Origin: Paraphysomonas bandaiensis
Taxonomy: Eukaryota; Chrysophyceae
NCBI GenBank assembly: GCA_965644295.1
Contig: CBFFRP010000001.1
Span: forward strand, 148,743 to 212,742
Direction: 5' to 3'
Length of the DNA stretch: 64,000 nucleotides
Position numbers and translations under genes: made by a program. Numbering within the stretch: position 1 is the stretch's first letter; the number at the start of each line of letters is the position of its first letter. Below, piece after piece: positions 42,567 to 55,215 of the stretch. The notes under the pieces are model-generated. The model saw only the letters and a list, made by a program, of their open reading frames with translations. It did not search any database and was not told where the DNA came from.

Positions 42567-45500
42567 ATGTCGCGAAAAGTAGGCAAAGGTAGTAATAGAA
42601 GAAACGTGAGGAGTGCTGCCACTAGTGGGTTCGCAACTGGTTTTCTGGATAACAGCAGACCTGTTTCTCAATCTGGAGCGAGAAAGGGGGGCATGCCTGT
42701 GGAGAGTGATGATGATGATGATGACCTGCCGCCGCTTGTAGGAGAAGATGATGATGATTCTAGTGGATCGGTGCCTGAGTTAGTATCTAACAGCGACAGT
42801 GACTCAGATGATGAGAAATTCCTCCCACCTGCACCTGCTCGAAATAGATTTGAAGAGGACAGGCTACGGAAAGCTGAGCAGGAGCAGAGAAGATTAGAGG
42901 AGGAACGAAAGAGATTAGAGGAGGAACAGAAGAGATTAGACACACTAAAGAAGAAAGAAGAGCTGGAAATGAGGATGAAAGAAGAGTTGAGGCGCAAGGA
43001 AGAAGACCGGAGAAAGTTGGAGTTGTTACGCAGTTGGAGTGCTAGCCTCATTCAAAGCCGGTACAGGGGCCACTTTGTGAGGACAATATATGCACCGGAA
43101 ATAGCTCTACGAGTGGAGTCTCGACGAGCCTTCTATTCGAGATGGGGAGCCACTCATCACGTGGTCACTTCCAAAGCTTGTAGCAACAAGGCACCCAAGG
43201 CTTTCTCGTGGTCTGATCAGAAAGTCCGCTACGATATGGTGGTGTGTGCGGACGAGACGGAGGGAGTGGGTGGCTTGAGAGAATTCCGAGAGATTACAGA
43301 GAAGGTTGCTTTTGAGAAGCCTTCTGTCACGGAGATAAACGACGAATATTTTGACTCTGACCCGTTAGAAGAAGAAGTCAAACCAGAGAATGAGCGAAGA
43401 GAAGAAAAATACTTGGTGCTGGCGTCCGTAGATAACATAGAGATATCCAATCCTGTCAACAAATGGTTAGATGCCGCTGATTCTAAGTATAGGCAGATGT
43501 TTCTGCGGCGTATCGAGGAGCTGGCGCGTGGCCACCGAAGCTATGCATACAGCAAGCGTCTTATCGGATGTTCCCACCCACTCTTTGAGGCCAAACTAGA
43601 TGCTGGTATGCGTATCATGTGGACTGAGCTTCACAGACAAGGTGAAGCGCCCTCCATTATGGTGAGTAGTTAGGTTGTAGGTATGCTATCCTCTCATGCA
43701 TTTCCCAGATTTGGTTTGTGAGCAAGCACGACAAGGTGCCTCATTATGTGAAGCTCATGAATATGTATTTTTCTCGTCAGAAGACTGCACGTGATGCTGC
43801 TGTGGGTATTGAAGGTGATGCAATATCGCTTGGGGAGCATACCTGTCTTCTTGACCCAATAGGAAACTCCCCAATGAAAATCTATATGGCATCTAGGGAT
43901 GACCTTGCCACGATAGGGATCTCAAACCGTAAGCTACCACTGCGGCTCAGCTCCCATGAGAAACGCGTTAATTCACACGAGGGAACTGTACTCTTATTAG
44001 GTCGATCTGGGACAGGGAAAACAGTATGTCTGTGTAACCGCATGACCCAGGATCGCATTCACCTTAAGAGCTCGCATGGCAGGAACGTTATCACTCAACT
44101 CTTCGTTTGTAGAAGCCGGAGACTAAGAGACAACGTTTCGAGATACCAACAAGAGTACTGCTACGCTGGTACCGGCGACGACATGATGTCTGCGGATTTT
44201 TTAACGATAAACAGTTTCATTGCGCAGCACATGGCATCGGCTGTATTCGGCAATCGTGGGCGGCTTCGCTTTGAAAAAGTAAAAGAAGTTGACTTTCGGC
44301 GGTTTAAAGAGGAATTCTACCATGATATACGCCCGAAGAAAGGGCAAGTTCTTGATCCACTAGTTGTCTGGACTCAAATTCGGTCGTTTATAAAAGGGTC
44401 TGTAGAAACTGTAATGCATGCACTGGGCCGAGGAGAACCGAGACCCGAATCTTGGGAGTTTGGTAATGATCCCTGGGTGCACAAAGAGCAGTACATGAAC
44501 TTTTCCTCTGGTCGATGCAGGTTGACAATGGAACAGAGAATAGCTGCGTATGATATGTTCGTACATTACCAGCACGAATTGCATCGGCGAGGCCTTTGGG
44601 ATGAGGGGGACCGCATTATGGATTTAATACGTGGCTCACAGCTTAATGGTACGCTCAATTACTCTGGACGGGACGGCCCCTACGACAAGGTCTATGTGGA
44701 CGAGATTCAGGATAGCACACAAGCGGAGATCCTTCTCTTCTTCCTTGCAGCGGGTATGAATTATCAGGCATTATTCCTTGCCGGAGACCCCGCACAGAGC
44801 GTTGTTGAGGGAGTTGACTTCAGGTTTGAAGAGGTACGACAGCTTGTGTACCTAATTAGCGGGAAAACAGCACGCTTAGATAAGCTCGAGAAGCTACAGG
44901 TCAACTACCGCAGTCATGCTGGAGTTATTAGCTGTGCTGCTGGAGTCCTTGAACTGTTGTTCTCGATATTCCCAGATTCTGCGAAAGTTCTTCCCAAGGA
45001 CCAAGGGCTTTGCAATGGCCCGCGCCCTGTGTATATCCGCGACTTTGATCACGAGAACTCTAAGCTGCGACACATTCTGTTGACGGATCCTAAAATGGTT
45101 GTGCTAACTCGAGACGAATACTTCGTGGGAGAGTTCGAGGATACGCTATCCTCTGAGCACGGAATGGCTGATATCATACCCTCTAGTACCCTCAAGCTCA
45201 GCATCAGAAATGCGAAGGGAATGGAATTCTCTGATGTTCTACTTGTAAACTTTTTTTGTGTCCTGTCCACAGAGGAGCAATCTTGGTGGAAACGGACATT
45301 AGACAGGACTGCAAACAGCGTTGAGGAGACACAGTTCCCACAGATGGAAACTCAGCTTAAATTATTGTACACCGCAATTACCCGTTGTTGCAATCGACTC
45401 GTTTTCGTAGAGACGAAGCAGTCCCGGGCTGGAGATGCCTTCTTTCGGTGGCTTAAACATAATGATTTAGCTGAAGAGTATGTTCAACCCTCACAGGATG

Positions 45501-45898
45501 CTGATGCTGTCACGGGATTAATGAATAATGATGAGTGGCGCGCTAGAGGAATTGAGAGAGTGATGGCAGGTGATGGTAGCATTCCGCTATTGCGAAATGC
45601 TGTGAGCTGCTTTACTTGCGCTGGTGATAAGGATTTGTTGGCTAGAGCCCAGCTCCTCCTCGACATCGAATTATTTAAGAACCGTATGTCCAATTTGTTG
45701 AATGTAACGAATACTTTTGACGATAAGACTGAAGCTACTGTTGCCGATATGATAAAGAGATGTGTTGAAAAGAATATGTTCGTTGACGCAAGTGACATGT
45801 GTGAACTGGTGTGCCCGCATATTGACAATAACCACCAAAGACTTATTTTTCAAAAGGAGGTATATGATGTTGTTAAATATTTAGCGTCACAACACTAA
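42567..45898 (+). CDS. IQ / RelE-fold / UvrD-type SF1 helicase fusion protein, ~1094 aa, 2 exons
   Basis: Exon 1 is 42567-43661 and exon 2 is 43709-45898, joined by a 47-bp intron (gtgagt...cccag) in phase. Layout: acidic low-complexity region (aa ~50-90), Glu/Lys-rich coiled coil (~aa 93-155), IQ motif ASLIQSRYRGHFVR (~aa 162), then a ~90-residue RelE/ParE-like module spanning the exon junction (FLRRIEELARGHRSYAYSKR, LFEAKLDAGMRIMWT, then IWFVSKHDKVPHY), and a UvrD/Rep helicase: Walker A LLGRSGTGKT (~aa 461), DEIQDST (~aa 694), LAGDPAQSV, LQVNYRSHAGV and YTAITRCCNRLVFVE (~aa 918). This resembles TRANK1-like eukaryotic helicases. Helicase motifs are intact; substrate unknown. The RelE-like part may be structural rather than an active nuclease. 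Confidence 0.88.
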
Positions 45899-47460
45899 TA
45901 TGTTGTGATGATGTGTAACTTGACCAGCGTAATAACTATAACATGTTTTTCAATGGTGTTTCTGTGACCTACACTTGTTCGTTCAGTATATTGGTGGCAA
46001 TTTACCCCTGCTCAAGACATTTAGTTCGAGCAGAAGTGGGTTAGTTCTTCTTTCCTTCCACGCTGAATTTTGAACAATTTCTGCGTCTGCACCCAGATGG
46101 AATTTCATCCCAGGGGACTGACGAATTAAATCATCAAATTGTACCCGGGCATCATCTAGATCACGCTGTTCTTCTGTATCTGATTGCATGATTTTATAGA
46201 CGATGTTAAACTTCTCTAAAAGCACTCCTATTCTGGCACGATCCACCACTGACAAAAAGCAACACATCACCATTAAAATCACACCTACGCAGATGCGCGG
46301 ATAATTCATATAATATACAGCGAAATCCATTTGATGTTCAGCTTAGTAGGTGTGGTAGTCTATTCCTGCGCAGCTTACTTGCACTTTTTAACTGACGTAG
46401 TTTGGTGCATAGTTGGACAAAAAGTTATCCACCAAGTCGGAGTACCCCTCAGCCCTCAGCTGTCAGAAACTTTATTACAGCCAGGTTCAATAATTGTGAC
46501 TTGTGCAACCCATTAAAGGTGATGATGCCCACATATAACGGTTCAATTAATCTGGCCATTTTCGGGTTACAAGCAGTGTTGTCACCAGTAATGAACTCAA
46601 CACAATTGAAGTCCAACTACATTAACTTTAACTCATCAAACAGATAATCTCCGATTAATTCTGCTGTAAAATCAGAATCCTCATCTTCATATATTGCACT
46701 CCACAGCATAGATAGCAACACTTGTTTGACATATCTATCTAAAGGATCACTTCCTTGTCAAACCACCCCGCATGGGACTTGTGGTGTGGTTTGAGAATTG
46801 CGTCTACCCTGATCCATTTTTTTGCTTCATTAGGCCCTTCTCGACTGCATATTATTCTCTGCATTGCTATTTAAAATCCCAGTTTTTTAGTTCTTCTCTT
46901 GTAGTTCCAAAATACTCATAAAATCTGTTCATTCGATGCCATTCCGTTCAAAAACTTTAATAGTGATAAGCATGACTATTCAATGATTATTGTCCATTAT
47001 AGTTACACCCACACATATATACTACTTTTCCTCTGATAGTGGTACCTAACGGATACACTACTATACTTGAATATTTCGAAGCAGTGGAATATGTGCAATC
47101 CCCTAATATATTTCTTTGCCAGAACGATCTTTGACATGCTACAATATATTGCTCCTGCGTGCTGAGGTTAAAGTGTATACTAACCCTATATACTACTATC
47201 ACACGTTATACAATTATGATTAATAAAATGATAACGTGGCCTTGCACATATATATACAATGTCATGGTCAAACTTCTATATAATAATATGCAAACAATTA
47301 ATGGGTTGTACCTTTGAGCATTAGCTATATACATCATTTTAAGATGCTATCTATATATATAATATATCATTGGCAATTTTATTAATTGGCAACATTTACC
47401 AATAAGAAAATAATAATTGAATCTGACACTTTTAAAGCCAATTAATTTAATCGGATGAAT
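45899..47460 (-). mobile_element. Decayed hAT-family copy
   Basis: Minus-strand ORF 45983-46330 carries VQFDDLIRQSPGMKFHLGADAEIVQN, matching a degenerate segment at 22900-23000. Blocks at 46080-46140, 46925-46950 and 47030-47110 match 23600-23700 and 23800-23890, and 47325-47455 matches 25085-25210. It is therefore a sister of the 22.6-25.2 kb debris. No intact transposase. Confidence 0.6.
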
Positions 47461-47462
47461 CT

Positions 47463-49073
47463 ATAGTAGTGAATGTCTTATGATTAGCAATAGGCGTTTA
47501 GGATTCAGAACTACTACTGTAGCAAAGCAATTTAACTAACTAACTAGTGCTTAACTCTGATATCCTACTTTATTTAACGCTACGAAAGCTGCTGGAGTGC
47601 GTCACCGCAAGTACCAAGGTGCGACCACCTCCACTTTAACGCTATCACTCTAAGCAAACGCAGTGAGCAAGCAGAATGTTGATATACCTGACATCTGCTG
47701 ACTTCAGAGTTGTTGAGTCCTTAAGGTGAACAGCCCGGATGCTTGACTGCAGCAAGAAACCGAAACCCAGGATGGATGCCCTTGAGGTGGGCCCATTCCC
47801 GGATGACTGTTTATTTGCCAAGGCCCGGGTTCCTGAATATAAGGGCTTGGATTACTGCTCACTACCTAATAACAAGAAGAACACGAAACATCATTGATGA
47901 CAGTGTCAGGTCTCTAACGCCCTACTAACTGCTAACATCCTTGTCCCTAACACGATTGTAAGGCTCGACGACCAAGAAATGAACTTTACCAGAACTACTC
48001 AATTCTAACGATTGCGAAGCGGAAATATAATAATATATTGTATGAAGTATACACTATCTGTATTATTAATAAATGGGTGCAGTATATGCTATATGCTACC
48101 ATGTTTGAGTGAAAAAAAACATATAATTGTTGAAAGTTTGTCCAACACACTCATAACACCACTGCAGTGTCATACACACACACAGTACACTCTACCTCCT
48201 CCTCGAGAACCCCCAGACAAACTATCTCCTCTCCCTTCGTCTCTGATACCTTGCCGTCATCTTCCTTCCACACATACTCTATGCCTCAGCCTGTACCCCC
48301 CTGCACCAACACAGACACTAACAAGGGCAGCTGAGGACGTCCGAGTGTCTCCTCCAGACCATCATCATCATCATCTCGTGCATAGGTCTATCAGAGTACT
48401 CGACCTCAGTGACTCTTGTTCTGTTGCGCAGTCTCACTCTCCTCAATCAGATGTTGCCTCTCTTGCACCATCTCACTCCCTCTCGACTCCCTGTAGCTGG
48501 ACACACCGGATGACCCTCACATCCCACCCCTGTACAGCTATACACCCTCTTGCATGTGTTCTCTACCGCTGGCTAAGACAGCAAAAGAACCGATTTCGAC
48601 GCTTCTTCACAGTAGGCCATAACCTTTTGCAAGACCTTCATCATCCACATACCTCCGAGCCACTTGGAACAATGCCTAAAGGAAGGCCACCAGATCGCCA
48701 ATCTCAGAAGGGCATATTACTGTTTCCCCTAACTGCCATAAGGCTAATAAGTCAGTCCCCGTGAGGTACATAAGGCTATCTATCATATAGCGAGTGGAGT
48801 CTCATCCCAAGAGGAGACCTCCAGATCACACGCGCCGGTGAGTCCCAGGACACACGATCATGGCGAGCCTCATAACACACACTAAGAACGGAAGTGGCTG
48901 CACCTTGGTGCTTGCGGCGACGCACAAGCAGCTTCTGTAGCGTTAAATAGTAGGATAAAAGAGTTTGTATTGATTAGTTACGGGTAGTAGTCTAACTAGT
49001 ATGACTAGCATTCTTCTAGCCACTAATTGGTGCAGGCTTTCAACGCCTATTGCTAAATAATCAGACATTCAAT
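47463..49073. mobile_element. TIR DNA element, copy C (about 1.6 kb)
   Basis: Left end gaatgtcttatgattagcaa (about 47476) and right end ttgctaaataatcagacatt (about 49050-49070) are inverted repeats. Inner TIR cores at about 47565-47632 and 48890-48957 contain caccaaggtg / caccttggtg. Interior includes a Pro/Ser/His-rich ORF (48012-48764, 250 aa) with no recognisable domain and probably not a gene. The block 48805-48890 (ccagatcacacgcgcc ...) is shared with copy D at 54605-54685. Confidence 0.72.
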
Positions 49074-49531
49074 ATTGAAAGTTTGTTTTTGTATCTATTC
49101 TTTTGTATGAAAGGTATGAGCAGTAAATATTAACTTGGCGAATAATACATACAAGTATTTCTTTATCTCTCAGAAAAGTATTCAAATAAAAGGTTTTTAA
49201 GACATGCTCCCTGCACACTATATAACCTGATGTGAATACGAGCAGTAGCACTTGATTCTAATTTATTCCGGGTATAAATGTGGTTAGCTATAAATATGAA
49301 ATCAGATATTACTTCGATTAGTCAAATCGGGTTCTATAAAATTCATTTCTTTCGAAACGTAAATCGAGAATGGATCCTTAATCAAATTACACAATTACTA
49401 CCATATCCAAAGTTTTATTTTCCCAGAAATATTGATAGTGGCCAGTACAGTGTCTCGATGGTAAAAGACAACAAATTAACAACAATAGTATCGAAAGTCT
49501 CATATCATCGTTAAACATCGGCCGACGCATG
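49074..49531. other. Intergenic region
   Basis: No feature recognised. Includes the likely 3' UTR of the E2 gene. Confidence 0.35.
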
Positions 49532-50221
49532 TTACATTTCCTCCTGAGAACGGCGTACCGTCTCACGTACACGCCTCTTGAATTCTTTCCTATCATTACG
49601 CCACATCACCTAATCACACATATATAATACATGAATGATAAAAGAGGTCTATCATACCGCAGCATCGATATTTGCCGGAGACTCGTCGTTCGGATCCGAA
49701 AGCATAGAAACGACAGATACTATTATAGCCTCCACACTAAGAATTGGACGCCACCTTTCCTCGGCTGTCTCCTATACGCAATATTAAAACGAAATCAATA
49801 GACTGCTAACACTTACCAGCTCATTGAATTTGTCTTCTCCAGGGGGGTGTAAAATTGATATGCACACCTTTCCATCATCGTACACTGTAGACAAATAAGA
49901 ACAGCATGGAATAGTTAATTATACTAACCATTGGGGTGCCACATATGGGTCAGAAACGTCATTACAGGTGGAGAGTTAGGAAAGTCTTGTGGAAATTCCA
50001 GTTTAGCTGAAAAGAAGCCTCCTTCATATGGCGTGTCGCTTGGGCCGATTATCATAAGCTTCCAGTTGAATATGTTATCATCATCTCCTAGTCCAACAGA
50101 GACCCCTTCAGGAGGATTTCTTGACAACTCTGCGGATAATAATAAATACACCCACATGTTATTCAGTTTCTTCTTTACCGAGAAGTTGACGCCTGAGAAG
50201 TTCTGTCGCATAGCTGCTCAT
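49532..50221 (-). CDS. UBE2G1: Ubiquitin-conjugating enzyme E2 G1/Ubc7 type, 167 aa, 5 exons
   Basis: Exons on the minus strand: 50221-50179, 50129-49929, 49884-49817, 49771-49658, 49609-49532; phases close to 168 codons. The protein starts [20 protein letters not shown] and shows the E2 core: [53 protein letters not shown], then [17 protein letters not shown] with the catalytic Cys in VCISIL and the acidic loop insertion of the Ubc7/CDC34 group. It ends with [39 protein letters not shown] and an [13 protein letters not shown] tail. Length (170 in human UBE2G1) and tail fit G1 better than G2. Role: Lys48-linked ubiquitin transfer, ER-associated degradation in Ubc7 relatives. Confidence 0.93.
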
Positions 50222-51454
50222 GCTGATAGAAATATCAATGCGCTCCACTCCACAATGACACTACTTATTGTGGGGATATCTCCTAGATACTCCTCGGCAA
50301 AGTCTTGCAAATATATTTATTATATCTGCGGTGCACTATTTTAAGTGGAGCGTTTTCGCTGGTCTCATTGGGTGCCTTCTTCTCTGCTGCCTGCTGTGGA
50401 TGATGCACTGGCTGTATAATTGCCGGTATTTATACACAGAGATGCTCCTGTTGTCTGGGAGATTGCAGACCTTCGCTTCAGCACTGTGTATTTGACTCCA
50501 TTTTTCCTATTTTATACTCCAAAACCTGGTTTTATTCTAAAACTGGATAATGTTTTCTGAAAAGTGACGACTATCTTTGGATTATGTTATTGAATACTTG
50601 AATACAGTGCAAGGCATACTTTTTGTTTACGGCACGGTGTGAGTGTATTACATCAAACCCAATAATTTTACACACCACTGCATTACGGCTCAGAGACTAC
50701 TAACGCTGAGTTGCACTCCTCTGCTGTCTTATTTTAAAAGAAATGTGACTTATTGTTTGTATGATGACTGCACACATAGATTAGACTGAGCTGACTATGG
50801 AACACAACGCTATAGAGCGTATATATGGAGGCGTCTTCTGATACACTGTCAGAGAGGAGTCCACACTCTCCTCTGGTTTCATACTTGCTACTCTTTCTGT
50901 AACACATGGTACAATGAGCAACATCAGACACTCCCAGCATTGCCAACTCTCTTAATGCAATTTCTTCGTTATTTTCATTTATTTTCTCAAAGAACACTCG
51001 TGCAGTGACTTTTGGTATAGCACCAGCTTATCGCTCATATTGTTGATCAGTTAAATGAATTATAAGTCAAGAATGACTTAGATGGAACTGCTGCTGTTGC
51101 TGTCTATCGGTAGACGTCATATATGAAGCTCTTGTTTATCAGTCCGTTGAATTGTATATTCCGTCTCTCAGGTGCAGAATGAACACATATAAACACACGT
51201 TTAAGGTCCTAAAGTACGTTTGAATCTTTAACTAGCTACATGTTGTCGTAATCGAATTCTTTGGGTTTAGCTGTTTGTTAGCAATTAGAAATTTAATTTC
51301 TTGGAAGCTTTTAAATTATGACCATGACTTGAATAAGTAGAGTAGTGGTTAACAGTAGAACATGAATTAATGATAGTAGGAGACAACATGAATCTAGTGA
51401 CTAACAATGAACTATATGAAATTTCGATTATAACTTTAACAATTGGGAAATATT
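50222..51454. other. Intergenic region with hAT-related debris
   Basis: 50900-51065 (minus ORF 50734-50997) matches part of the hAT element interior at 22200-22330 (tttctcaaagaacactcgtgca, ttaaatgaatta). The paired-Cys stretch AHCTMCYRKS there may be from a transposase zinc finger. Nothing else recognised. Confidence 0.5.
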
Positions 51455-51462
51455 ATTCAACC

Positions 51463-52624
51463 CAGGGCTAGGAACAATATATTAAATTGCAATACATTAT
51501 ACAATATATTGATTGGTCGACCGGCCAAAAATCCCATCAATATTGTTTCTGTTGAAGTTGCTCACAATATATTGCAATCAATATTATGATAGTCATATAA
51601 GAGAAGATCCTTTACTGTTGGGCGCAAAATGGATATAAATAATCCGGAAAATAAGAAAAAAGCCTATTTTGGTATTATTTATGCGTTGCCAGCTCAAACA
51701 GTACTCTACACATGTACGTATAGTCTCTTAATATAATATATATTTTCATACTGATAAATAAGATGAATGCATACAAGAGTAGAGATAATTACCGCTGTTT
51801 TTGGAGTCTGGTTGCAGGCGAAACAAACAAGACCTGAGAAGTTTGAAAGAGTTTCCAAGCTGCTTCAGACAGGAGGATCAAGTCAAGTAAATCTTTCTGA
51901 ACGCCGGAACATCTTTTGATGCCTTATTGATGGACTTCGGGGCAAGGTATCCCCTATCTGCTTTAAGTAAAAAGAGCTCCATTGTTAATGATTCGAATTT
52001 AGGGAATATGGAATTGCAAAATTTCAAACAGGCGAATAATTTGATTAGACAAGATCTGAGATAGATGCTGTTAGAATATATCTCCGTTCAGACAGTGATT
52101 ACAACAATACAGAGGATGATGAAGCTGATGTTGGCTAAGCGATTAAATATCTTCAGTCAGCTCAAAAATTAAGAAACGTACAGGTCCACGAGTCATGTGG
52201 TATGTACTTCCAATACATGGGAACGTCTGTTCAGCGCAGCTAAACATATTATATCAGTGTTGCGCAAAAGTATCCATCCTACTTAATATGCTGTTGTTTC
52301 TGAAAGCTAATCGACAGTTGTGGCCGGATACTAGCATACTCCAATTAATTCTGTGAATGAACATGGTGATGTTGACGTCACCGATGATGGCTCAGAGGAT
52401 GAGGACGAGGTGGATTTTTATTAGCTATAAGCAGTAGTTGTCAGGTGATGTTAATGACTGATACTAAGAATGGAATGTACGGATGTGTTTACTTACCGAT
52501 TAGTCATACTAATATATTGCAATATATTGTAATTGTATTGTAGGGCCTGTTTAAAATCTCCATCAATAGTATTGTTGGAATGCTCTCTAACAATAGTATT
52601 GCAATATATTGTTTTCTAGCCCTG
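51463..52624 (+). mobile_element. hAT DNA transposon remnant, 1162 bp, with 8-bp target duplication
   Basis: Begins CAGGGCTAGGAACAATATAT and ends ...ATTGTTTTCTAGCCCTG, inverted repeats. Flanked by attcaacc at 51455-51462 and 52625-52632. The interior is homologous to 3596-4100. A + strand stop-broken transposase C-terminus reads RLFSAAKHIISVLRKSIHPT, then LFLKANRQLWPD near 52215-52335. Non-autonomous. Confidence 0.9.
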
Positions 52625-52632
52625 ATTCAACC

Positions 52633-52935
52633 TCTAGTCAAATATGTTGCAAAACCGAGTCACACTATTTTTGGTCAAAGTAATAAATGACGCAATTAGT
52701 TAATTTTGGTATTATTCAACCTTATCGATCTTATATCCATTGATTACACACTGTGACTTCTAAGATACCATCTCACACCACATAATATTATATTAGTGGC
52801 TTATAGAGCAGGGCGTGGTAACCGTTAATGGCCATCATTAATACCTACTAACTTAGAGTAGATAATACCGCTCATAATAGATAGTATATAGTGCTCCCTG
52901 ATTTAATTTTAATAGCAGATGATTACAAATTGTAA
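52633..52935. other. Short intergenic stretch
   Basis: AT-rich, with a gcagggcgtgg piece near 52807 that may be another hAT end. No gene. Confidence 0.3.
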
Positions 52936-53560
52936 CTACTTCTTGCTCTCTACTGACACATCAGGATCTTTTTGCAGGGATTCATGAAGGGAATAAGCAT
53001 CCCACAACATGAAATTGGCTCGTAGGAATAGCAACGATTCTAGACGGTATGGAATCATGTTTCTACGCTCAGGTGTGATAGTCAACTTCGCACGACTAAA
53101 GAGCCTCTCAACAACATTAGATTGTGCTTCAATATGAAGCAAGCAGCGGTAGTTGGACTCATAGGTACCAAGTCGAGCTCTCTTGGCGACCTCGGCGCTC
53201 TTCAGAATACGCTGTGCAAAATCAGTTCCTTCACTCTCGTCCTCTTTATTTCTGTCGGGCGCATTAAAATCAATAGATGAATCCAGTTGCAGATGTCTAA
53301 CTGCTCATCTCTCATTGCCTGCCAACTCTCTTTCATCGTTCCCTTAAATTATAGCCACCGCCTTCAGAAAAATTGCACTTGCGACAATGCTTGCGTTCAG
53401 GGAAAGGTATAGATGCAGCTCTGGAAATTCTTGTAGCAGTATATCACATAACTGGCGGGCTTTTGATACAAATTGGTTCCATCTCTTTGTAAGGCGAGCG
53501 TAACACTCTGTAAGTTTCAAGTTGCGTCAAATATTGTTTCATCTTTCAATAGTTAGCTGG
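52936..53560 (-). pseudogene. hAT transposase C-terminal remnant
   Basis: Minus-strand frame ending at 52936 and open upstream to about 53280. It contains DFAQRILKSAEVAKRARLGT, YRCLLHIEAQSNVVERLFSR and LESLLFLRANFMLWD, the hAT dimerisation region with the usual N-x-x-E-R-L-F-S and LFLRxN motifs. Upstream (53300-53560) similar coding sequence is broken by stops (ELHLYLSLNASIVASAIFL). No intact N-terminal catalytic part. Confidence 0.75.
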
Positions 53561-53825
53561 AGTAAGAATCTGGAGTAAGGAGATACTTTCTTTCTTATAA
53601 AGGACAATAAATTGCCCCCGTGAAGTCTCTCATTTCCCGAAATTCTCTCGAGTTCCTCTTGCCAAGAAAAATCCGCATGTTTGCCGCCCTTTATGGCTAT
53701 ATATGATTCACACATATAGAAAAGTCTGATTATTACATGAGAACGGTTGTATCTAGAATTTGTAATGTAGCTATGGACTTAATAATATGAGTCGCTATTT
53801 ACTGAATTCTTCAACCATCTCGGGA

Positions 53826-54862
53826 CTGCTTGTGCATTGCTGCAAGCACACTTGGTGCAACCATCCCTTGTATTGGAGTTAGTCCGGGGGTCTACCTTTG
53901 GGCAGTGTTTCTGGCGTTCCAGTGCCGCACGTTACTTGAGGAGTGGAGTGAATGACATGTATGTGGGAGTGTAGGTCGGTTACGGAATGTCTGCTAGTCC
54001 TTGTGTTAGGAGTGCTGTCTATGGCAAGTAGCTGGGATTGGACCTTGTCGATGGTTTCTCGGAATACTATTCTCCCACATCTACATATATTAATATATAT
54101 ATATTATAACTCTGACCCACCCTTAAATGTCGCGGACCCCTACCCCAAAGGGCAAAACACATCCATCGTACACATTAGGATGTTGCAGGTGCATTATTAT
54201 AGTACTACCATCTCATTAGAAGGCAGTTGTTTCCGGAGTGGATGTGCAGGCCTGGGCTGGGGTCGGGTTCGAGTGGGGGGTATGATTCTAGGAGTGGATG
54301 TTGCTCGGAGTAGCTGGAGTAGTTTCGGAGTGGGGTCGGTCCTCTGGGTGGGGTGGGGTGTATTGCATCGGGGGATGTGGGGAGCTGTATCGCATAATAT
54401 AGGTTCTTTGCGTCGAGCACAATGTGTAGACATGGCTACATGGCTCATATGGCATGGAACAACGCCCAAACGGTGCATGGCGACACCGCCACATTCCACC
54501 ACACCATCACCCTCTCAGTCCACACATCTAGTGCTCGGTACACTCAGGACCTTAATACAGAACCCGGTACCTCAGAGCCAGGCGGAACCGTATCCCAAGG
54601 GGAGACCCCCGGACAACACGCGCCAGTGAGTCCTCAGACACACGAGCAGGGCGAACTCACACACAACATCAAGAACGGAAGTGGTTGCACCTTGGTGCTT
54701 GCGGCGACGCACAAGCAGCTTCTGTAGCGTTAAATAGTAGGATAATAGAATTTGTGCTGATTAGTTATGGGTAGAGGTCTAACTAGTAGACTAGTATTCA
54801 ACTAGCCGCTATATCGGAACGAGTTTTTAACGCCTATTGCTAAATAAAAAGACATTCAATAT
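53826..54862. mobile_element. TIR DNA element, copy D, sharing sequence with the LINE
   Basis: Left core near 53828-53870 (gcttgtgcattgctgcaagc, cttggtgcaacca) and right core at 54675-54743 (caccttggtgcttgcggcga, gtagcgttaaatagtaggat). Outer right end gcctattgctaaataaaaag at about 54833. A 28-bp stretch at 54038-54065 (ccttgtcgatggtttctcgg) is identical to 62162-62189 in the LINE RNase H region. The ORF 53952-54629 spans the repeat and is not credible as a gene. Confidence 0.68.
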
Positions 54863-55215
54863 GGCATGGAACACAACAGCGGCTTCGAAATGGGACGGTA
54901 TGTGTGTGTTGAGTGGAATAGAGTGGGCGGAGGTAACGGTGAAACGGAGGTTCTCTGCGGTCGGCACCATGTGTAGACTAGACTGTATCGCGACGAAAAT
55001 AATGCGCGGACAGGTCGATATGGCTCATGGAAGATAAGGAGTTGTGTGTGTTTGTTGTTAATGTATGGGGTGTGATGTAAGAAGGTATAGTGGCATAGTG
55101 TAGGAAGGAGTAGATGCAGTGAGGTTGGAGTGTGTCGTTGTGGAACCAGGATGGCGTATACCTGGTATACATCAGAATACTGGAGTGGTAAGGAAGAGCG
55201 TATATGGGCTGTAGT

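Noticed and set aside
48012-48764. 250-aa Pro/Ser/His-rich ORF
   Set aside because: Lies inside TIR element C, low complexity, no domain, and part of its sequence is shared with non-coding parts of copy D.
53952-54629. 225-aa ORF over TIR element D
   Set aside because: It crosses repeat boundaries and includes LINE-like and microsatellite-like sequence in a non-homologous frame.
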